A stretch of 64,000 bases of DNA from Phallusia mammillata (Eukaryota > Chordata > Ascidiacea > Phlebobranchia > Ascidiidae): positions 229,312 through 293,311 of the forward strand of contig QLIY01000034.1 of assembly GCA_003260075.1 (NCBI GenBank). Direction: 5' to 3'. The translations under genes were made by a program, and so were the position numbers. Shown here one piece after another: positions 60,070 through 64,000 of this stretch; the stretch's first letter is position 1; the number at the start of each line of letters is the position of its first letter. The notes below the pieces were generated by a model that made no database searches, had not been told where the DNA came from, and saw only the letters and a list, made by a program, of their open reading frames with translations.

Positions 60070-60266
60070 CAGTAGTTCTCAAACTGTGCGTCGTTTCAAT
60101 TTTCCAAGGGCGTCGCAGAATATTTCCGTTTCGTAACTTTTTGTTGTTGTATCAATTAACACAACTTTAATAATAAGTTTCTTAATTGACTTTAATTTGC
60201 TCGTGCGTCGCAAGACCAAAAACTTTTCCAGAGGCGTCGCAACAAAAAAAAGTTTGAGAACCACTG
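60070..60266. mobile_element. hAT-type miniature element between the NAT genes
   Basis: The ends CAGTAGTTCTCAAACT and AGTTTGAGAACCACTG are inverted repeats with the hAT-style CAGTGGTTCTCAAACT consensus. Inside, GGGCGTCGCA and AGGCGTCGCA recur near the two ends. The 8-base flanks GTGTAAAG and GCTTATGG match poorly, suggesting an old insertion. It is 197 bases long and noncoding. Confidence 0.75.
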
Positions 60267-60790
60267 GCTTATGGTAACGTTTGCAAGTGCGCGCGTTAGA
60301 AAAGTCATTTTGATTTGACTTGTTGATGATAAAATCGGGAATCATTTGTTTTGGTTTGTTGATGATTGAACCTGAAGTTTTTCCTTTGTGATACGAACTA
60401 AGCTGACATAGCAAAATATTGAAGAGATCCAAGGAAAGATACATCATTGGTTTTGAACTCTACAACAGATGATTGACGGAAAATTTTGAGGTTGGTGGTA
60501 TAAATACACAAAATACATGTTTCATTATGCATCTATGTTCAAATAGATTTCAGTTAATGATTATTACAGTTTATACATACTATTGCTGGACCTGTATTTT
60601 TGTTTGTAATTGTTTGAAACAGAAATTAACACTAATTGCATATTGATGCATTTTTAAACTGCATATTCTATTTTTTGACACACTAATTGATTACTAATTA
60701 CTATAGTAATGTCAATACAATTCTAATTTTATACCATTGTTTGGACAACAATCTTAAATTTAATATCCCAGTCTAACAAAATCCACCAGA

Positions 60791-63164
60791 TTATCGCACT
60801 AGCATTTTAAAATTTTTGGAACAAAACTGTGGTTTGAAATCTAGTTGTATTCCAAAATGCTTTTGTAATGCATTGTTTATGTCCTCTTGACTTGCATCTT
60901 CACCTGGAAAAAGATCCCTGCACCTGATTTTTTCTGTAAGAGGATCTGGAAAAACTTTTTCTATTAACTTTGTTCCCCATAGTATTTTAATTCCAGTTTG
61001 GTTGAATAACTGCAAAAGATCAAAATGGGCTTGTTTAGCTGTGCCTTTGTAGATGCATGAAGTTTTGAAATTTGACCAGTTTAGGTGTTAAATTTGTATG
61101 GCAAGCATGTACAGTTAAGTTATACATTGTATGCCACAAACAAATTGTCTGACTTTGGTGCCCTTAAATGTTCAGGTATTTTCCATAAAATAACATTTGT
61201 TTTCATAATTGTGTTCCCGAATTTATGCACAAAGCTGTTATCGCTTTTAATATTTGATTTTGGACTCTCACTTTACATTGTACCACATAATCACTTGTAT
61301 CCCCATCCCCAGTTGGTGAAGGAGATACAATTTTGGTTTCTGAAAATTCTGATTTCTTTTGTTACCTCCAAATGGGTAAATCATTTTTCATGCAGTCAAG
61401 CAACACACATGCAAAATTTTACCTCCAAAAGTGAGTTGGTCCTTAGAAATCCATTAGGGATTATATTGTTAGCAAAGCCATTTCGAAAGTTTTCCCATTT
61501 TTGTGGAGTTGTACTGCATAAAATGTCCATGGATAGTTTTGTTGACAAAACACACTAGCCATGTAAAAGTTACCTAAATCGGAATATCATATTCCAATCT
61601 TCACAAATGCTGTACCTGCTTGTTTTTCTTTTCTCTGAGATAATTCTTTCCCCTGCTAATTAATAAAATAAATTTTTGTTGCAATTAAGCTAAAATTGAA
61701 TTTGCACACAAACATAAAAAACTAACTGTCCATGTGAAAGGATTGCTTGTGCCTCTTTTCAACATAATATGAATCACAATCATCTTCCACTTTGCGTAAG
61801 CGATAAGTACCGCTCATTTCCTCCTGTGGTTTCATTGATATGAGTAGCTTAGGCATGAAAAATGAGGGTGCACCATATCCAACATCAACAATCCAAATTT
61901 CTGCATTAATTTGCACCTTCAAAGCATTGCAAAAACACGTTTAGAAATAGAGCGGCAATTTTTGTTTCTTTTTTATTACATATTATGAAAAAGCATTTAT
62001 TACAATACGTTTGGGTTCGTCTAAAACTCTAAATATCACGTTACCGTTACCAGTACATAACGGCATTTTCAAATCCTGAGATCGTTAAAAGATAGGATTG
62101 TATAGGTAGTTAGCGCATTTTAAGTGAAGCAACGGCGTGTCTGTCTCAAGCTGACGTAACGCGCTTTTGTTTTTACGCCTTTACGCTAGTTTATGCGGCT
62201 TGTATTTAACTATATTATTGACAATCATGACTGATAATTGAATTGTGTAGACCAGTGCTTTTCAACCGGCGTACACGGTGCTCCCTAGGGTGCACCAAAA
62301 TATGCATAGGGTGCACCAGTACGAAAAAGTATACACAGGTGCATCACAAACTTTTATTGAACCATGAATATTTGACTTTCAGAATATTAGAAAAAAGATG
62401 TAGCTTTTAACTGAGGTATAAATGAACCTCTGTATTTTTTTTAAATGTTGATGTCTAACACTTTCAGTGTGGTTGACGTATATGTCTACGTCAAAAGACG
62501 TTTTGCGTATGGTGCGGATTGACGCTAATTGTGTTTGATCAAAAATGCGGCCTTTATGTATGATTTTTCATATCGTTTTTACCTCAGTTTGCCTTTTAAG
62601 TAAACAGGGTGCATGAGTTCGTCACAACAACTTTAAGCGTTCACCAAACCAAAAAAGGTTGAAGAGCACTGGTGTAGACAATAGTTGCTTGACGAAAAGT
62701 GTTTTAAACTTAAGCATTTATTCAGACACTGCAAAATTGTTTCGATTTCGGCTAAACAACACCAAAATGTTGCCAAACGGACAAGTTCTTTCAAAAGGTT
62801 CGGCGAAACGAAACTTTTTACCATCAGTACAAACCTTAAGCAAAAGGTGGTCATAGGGAGGTTTAAATTCATCCTGGCCCTGCAGAAAACAGCTGCCTTG
62901 TAACAGATCAACTTTATACCCAAGTAGCTTCAGGAGTTCGCCAAATATTCCATTTATTTCAAAACAAAACCCACCCCTGCCCACTTCAACTATTTTGTGG
63001 TAAATCTTTTCTAAGTCAAACTGTTTTCCTTCGCCCCCGTACAAGTCCAGTGTATATTGATGTACATGTGTAGCGTTACACCAACACAGCTTTTTAAGGT
63101 TGTCCAAATTTGCGACTCTGCTGCCTTTGTATTCTATACGTTGCAAATATTTCTCAACTTCCAT
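60791..63164 (-). CDS. NAT: Arylamine N-acetyltransferase, copy B (five exons)
   Basis: Exons: 63164-62835, 61916-61727, 61655-61574, 61513-61423, 61009-60791, all GT-AG and in phase, giving 303 aa. Exon lengths 330/190/82/91/219 match copy A (330/190/82/94/219) apart from one codon in exon 4. In exon 1, 86 of 110 residues are identical to copy A by hand count. The catalytic triad C67 (GRGGFC), H106 and D121 is intact, and unlike copy A it keeps the Arg before GGFC. The PFENL motif is again replaced (HQYTL). The C-terminus is KNFKMLVR. The pair arose by tandem duplication after the intron pattern was fixed. Intron 1 carries a hAT miniature element (62253-62671). Both copies look functional; no frameshift or stop is present. 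Confidence 0.93.
62253..62671. mobile_element. hAT-type nonautonomous element with perfect 8-base duplication
   Basis: The ends CAGTGCTTTTCAACC and GGTTGAAGAGCACTG are inverted repeats. The flanks are identical: GTGTAGAC at 62245-62252 and again at 62672-62679, the 8-base duplication diagnostic of hAT insertion. The 419-base body has GGTGCACC repeats near its left end and no transposase. It lies wholly in intron 1 of NAT copy B. Confidence 0.9.
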
Positions 63165-63681
63165 GGTATAGTTCTGCTCAAAAGCAAGTTATGTTTGATT
63201 AGTAACGGTTAAGTTCATAAAGCACGTGGGAATGCTACATTTTTCTTTGGGCAAACTGCAATTTTCTCTTGTAATAACGCGTTTCATTAAGTTTCTTGCA
63301 ATAACTACAGTTTTACGCTGCGATAACTTGCATGTAAACCTTTAGGGAATAAATTGTTTTAACAATTATACCGAACTGGAAGATACAAAACTAAAACACT
63401 TTGTTTGATGTGCACACTTCTTTGCTGCTCTGAAAGTCACTGTTGGCACTTTGCACATCCCATGAAGTATACGAACATTTAGGCGCAATTGTGCGGTTAG
63501 ACGAAAATGTTTACTATTCAAACATTGCTTAGTCAGCCGATACATCAAGTAGTTTGAAGTTTAAACACCACTTCAGTGTATTGCGAATAGTACGGTACAA
63601 CGACGGTTCAAAAGCGCATGTACCTAATATGTTCTATAATTAAGATGAACATTGAGCTGGATTAGCTTGCAATTGCAGCAG

Positions 63682-63695
63682 ATATATATATATAT
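63682..63695 (+). repeat. Short TA microsatellite
   Basis: An AT dinucleotide run of about 14 bases, continuing imperfectly as GTATAAATATG. It has no apparent function. Confidence 0.6.
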
Positions 63696-63795
63696 GTATA
63701 AATATGAACCCGCTTCTGTCCAAATCTTAAATCCATTTTTTGCGGTAATATTTCGTTTTGCTTTTTCCAAATAAAATTTTAACACAGCGCACGTT

Positions 63796-63924
63796 TAAAT
63801 CATAGTGCGCCATGGCCTATTAAAGCGTTGTACCGAATCAGCTGGTCTTCCAAGTATTCCCATATGGCAAGGCACATGCTAGAAACATCTAGCCTTCTGT
63901 GGGATTCGAACCCTCGACAGGCTC
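63796..63924 (-). repeat. SINE-like repeat with tRNA-type B box, 5' truncated
   Basis: On the minus strand, GAGGGTTCGAATCCCACAG is a good RNA polymerase III B box. It is followed by a body that ends in the block matching 48733-48798. The upstream half of a tRNA-like head (A box) is missing. The element abuts, head to head, the tRNA-like cassette at 63927, sharing CCTGTCG...GGGTTCGAATCCCAC with it in inverted order. Confidence 0.55.
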
Positions 63925-63926
63925 AA

Positions 63927-63999
63927 GCCTATGTAGCTCAGTTGGTAGAGCGCGAGTCCCGGAAAGACTCCTGTCGTGGGTTCGAATCCCACCGCAGGC
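63927..63999 (+). tRNA. tRNA-like cassette (anticodon loop reads GGA), perhaps a SINE head
   Basis: It folds as a cloverleaf: acceptor GCCTATG/CGCAGGC (one mismatch, one GU), D stem GCTC/GAGC with AGTTGGTA loop, anticodon stem GAGTC/GACTC, T stem GTGGG/CCCAC with loop TTCGAAT. A and B boxes are good. Odd points: two bases instead of one lie between the D and anticodon stems, position 33 is C where U is almost universal, and GGA would be a serine anticodon although the long serine variable arm is absent. A tRNA-derived SINE head or pseudogene is therefore more likely than a working tRNA. The window ends one base after it. Confidence 0.5.
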
Positions 64000-64000
64000 T

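Noticed and set aside
61085..61558. 157-codon plus-strand frame
   Set aside because: It runs antisense across exon 4 and introns of NAT copy B and has no recognisable domain; the NAT exon structure on the other strand explains the region.
1..64000. CRISPR array, prophage, bacterial operon or LTR retrotransposon
   Set aside because: No regularly spaced direct repeats, no integrase, reverse-transcriptase or capsid motifs and no bacterial-type gene packing were seen; the genes have spliceosomal introns.

Overview
The window looks like nuclear DNA of an invertebrate chordate, most probably an ascidian tunicate of the Ciona type. This is inferred from the AT-rich background, short GT-AG introns, many small exons, chordate-style gene families (a TANC scaffold, a CED-6/GULP adaptor, vertebrate-like arylamine N-acetyltransferases) and dense small hAT-type elements and tRNA-derived repeats. 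No species-specific marker was tested. No bacterial, viral or CRISPR signal was seen.

Layout. (1) 1-4.3 kb is noncoding sequence beyond the 3' end of the first gene. (2) 4.31-16.34 kb, minus strand, is a nine-exon CED-6/GULP1 engulfment adaptor: PTB domain, coiled coil, a very long disordered exon with SH2- and SH3-ligand motifs, and a conserved C-terminal FDPL-type end. A short divergent plus-strand ORF begins 107 bases from its start codon. (3) 16.6-42.5 kb is a roughly 26 kb gene-poor interval. It holds a tRNA-like retroposon with target-site duplications, two hAT-type miniature elements, a tandem repeat, and several CRE, E-box and NRF1-like sites. (4) 42.56-56.41 kb, plus strand, is a complete 31-exon TANC gene (about 1880 aa): disordered proline-rich N-terminus, P-loop STAND ATPase, ankyrin repeats, TPRs and a PDZ-ligand C-terminus. 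One ankyrin exon carries a 60-base C run that breaks the frame in this assembly. (5) 57.8-63.2 kb, minus strand, holds two tandem five-exon arylamine N-acetyltransferase genes with the same exon plan and an intact Cys-His-Asp triad. A hAT element with a perfect 8-base duplication lies in intron 1 of the upstream copy. (6) The right edge has a tRNA-like cassette facing an inverted SINE-like repeat whose body recurs in a TANC intron.

The three gene families have no obvious joint pathway: GULP acts in apoptotic-cell engulfment, TANC is a synaptic/junctional scaffold and NAT is a xenobiotic-conjugating enzyme. I found no clear new multi-gene system. The most notable items are the expanded GULP with two YMN motifs, the frame-breaking poly-C in TANC, the NAT pair with a rewritten active-site-neighbour motif, and the set of hAT miniature elements.
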